Assembly (NCBI GenBank): GCA_012965625.1
Contig: DTSC01000063.1
Coordinates: 1-5,209, forward strand
From: Flavobacteriales bacterium
GTDB taxonomy: Bacteria; Bacteroidota; Bacteroidia; NORP154
DNA length: 5,209 nt
Reading direction: 5' to 3'
The position numbers and the translations under genes are program-made. How positions within the stretch are numbered: the stretch's first letter is position 1; each line of letters starts with the position of its first letter. Shown in pieces: positions 4,336 through 5,209 of the stretch. The notes under the pieces were generated by a model, which saw only the letters and a program-made list of their open reading frames with translations, was not told the origin of the DNA and made no database searches.

Positions 4336-5209
4336 TTAAACTAACGAACGATAAGAACTAAAGAATTTACGGATTTCCTCAACGAGAAATTCAGGTTCTT
4401 CCATTGGAGCAAAATGCCCTCCTGTTGGGGAGACATTCCAATATTGAATATTATGTTCTTTTTCCATCCACTTTCTTGGTCGGAAAATTACATCTCCTTC
4501 AAAAATAGTGAAACCCGTGGCGCTTTCTACCATAGGGTGTCTGTCATGGGAAGGTTTCCAAACGTTATGTAGGGCTTCATAATAATACCGTGCTGAGGTT
4601 CCAAAACTTTGGCTTAACCAATAAATCATAGCTGTATTAATAAGGTCATTTTTAGAGAATCGACTTTCAATATTCCCTTTGCAATCACTCCAGGCCCTTC
4701 TTTTTTCTATTAACCATGCCAGTAATCCTGCAGGGGAATCGTTTAGACCATAAGACAATGTTTGTGGTCTTGTAGCTTGAATCATAAAATAACCATTTCC
4801 CTCAGTGGTAAAGTTGAGATTCTTAAGAGCCCATTTCTTCTCTTTTTCTTCATAGTCACTATCACTAGGTCCAGGTCCGGTCACAAAATCAATAGGAACT
4901 GCCATGTGGGCGTGAACCGCTGGAACAATATCAGAGTATTTGTGGCCCAATTGCAAGGTTATAGCTGCGCCCCAATCTCCTCCATGAGCGAAGAATTTAT
5001 TGTAACCTAACACATCTTTCATCAATCTCACCCAAAGATCAGATGTTTGCCAAAAGTTCACTCCAGTTTTGTTTAGAGGGGTAGAAAAACCGTAACCTGG
5101 TAAGGAGGGTACAACCACATCAAAGGCATCTTCCTGTTTTCCACCAAATTTTTCTGGGTTGCTTAACGGCTCAATAATTTTCTGATAATCCCAAAAGGTC
5201 CAAGGCCAT
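4336..5209 (-). CDS. Epoxide hydrolase, microsomal-type alpha/beta hydrolase (N-terminus cut by window edge)
   Basis: The frame stays open to the right edge (first full codon at 5208), giving 290 residues. A GTG at 5118 is internal, because family motifs lie upstream of it: the fragment opens with WPWTFWDY, the second half of the HGWP oxyanion-hole motif. Numbering from that W: PSLPGYGFS at 34-42; nucleophile D78 in H-G-G-D-W-G; cap-domain G-Y at 139-140, T-R-P-Q-T at 146-150 and G-L-N-D-S-P at 154-159; Tyr residues at 208-210; acid D239 in F-E-G-D; and H265 in G-G-H-F-A. This matches mammalian mEH-like and bacterial epoxide hydrolases, which convert epoxides to vicinal diols through an ester on the Asp. 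The missing N-terminal domain is about 90-110 residues. It is the first visible gene of an operon with the SDR; its promoter lies outside the window. Confidence 0.92.
   Translation of the reverse strand, partial: WPWTFWDYQKIIEPLSNPEKFGGKQEDAFDVVVPSLPGYGFSTPLNKTGVNFWQTSDLWVRLMKDVLGYNKFFAHGGDWGAAITLQLGHKYSDIVPAVHAHMAVPIDFVTGPGPSDSDYEEKEKKWALKNLNFTTEGNGYFMIQATRPQTLSYGLNDSPAGLLAWLIEKRRAWSDCKGNIESRFSKNDLINTAMIYWLSQSFGTSARYYYEALHNVWKPSHDRHPMVESATGFTIFEGDVIFRPRKWMEKEHNIQYWNVSPTGGHFAPMEEPEFLVEEIRKFFSSYRSLV

Noticed and set aside
5116..5118. GTG as the start of the epoxide hydrolase
   Set aside because: The frame continues upstream to the window edge and encodes family-conserved residues (WPWTFWDY and the segment leading into DVVVPSLPGYG), so the true start lies outside the window.

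Overview
This is an AT-rich bacterial window with tightly packed genes and clear Shine-Dalgarno sites (AGGAG or GGAGG, 4-7 nt before ATG). It looks like a catabolic or secondary-metabolism neighbourhood. The protein families (thiolase, AhpD-like CMD protein, SnoaL-like proteins, classical SDR, microsomal-type epoxide hydrolase) and base composition suggest a Gram-negative, possibly marine, proteobacterium. That placement is an inference; nothing here fixes the taxon. I see no rRNA, tRNA, CRISPR array, insertion sequence or phage gene.

Layout. (A) Plus strand, 1-1892: the last 17 codons of a thiolase, then a 12-helix MFS transporter, then an AhpD-like carboxymuconolactone-decarboxylase family protein, with gaps of 31 and 58 nt, so probably one transcript. 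(B) Minus strand, 1889-2143: a small three-helix membrane protein resembling the PnuC/SemiSWEET size class, convergent with A and sharing a TTAA that supplies both stop codons. (C) 2144-2374: a very AT-rich divergent intergenic region with promoter-like and operator-like signals. (D) Plus strand, 2375-3558: two tandem SnoaL/NTF2-like paralogues, about 68% identical. Each is preceded by a similar promoter-like element, and they differ by a single 18-residue indel. (E) Minus strand, 3560-5209: an epoxide hydrolase, truncated by the window edge at its N-terminus, followed after 11 nt by an SDR oxidoreductase. This pair is convergent with D, with one base between the stops.

How the genes may work together (inference). 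The epoxide hydrolase would open an epoxide to a vicinal diol, and the NAD-type SDR would oxidise a hydroxyl. The SnoaL-like pair keeps the Asp/His pair seen in LinA and scytalone dehydratase and could eliminate water (or isomerise) on a cyclic substrate. Thiolase would cleave the resulting beta-ketoacyl-CoA, and the MFS protein could move substrate or product. This fits breakdown of an alicyclic compound such as a terpenoid or sterol, but no gene here fixes the substrate. The most interesting part is the pair of tandem SnoaL-like paralogues.
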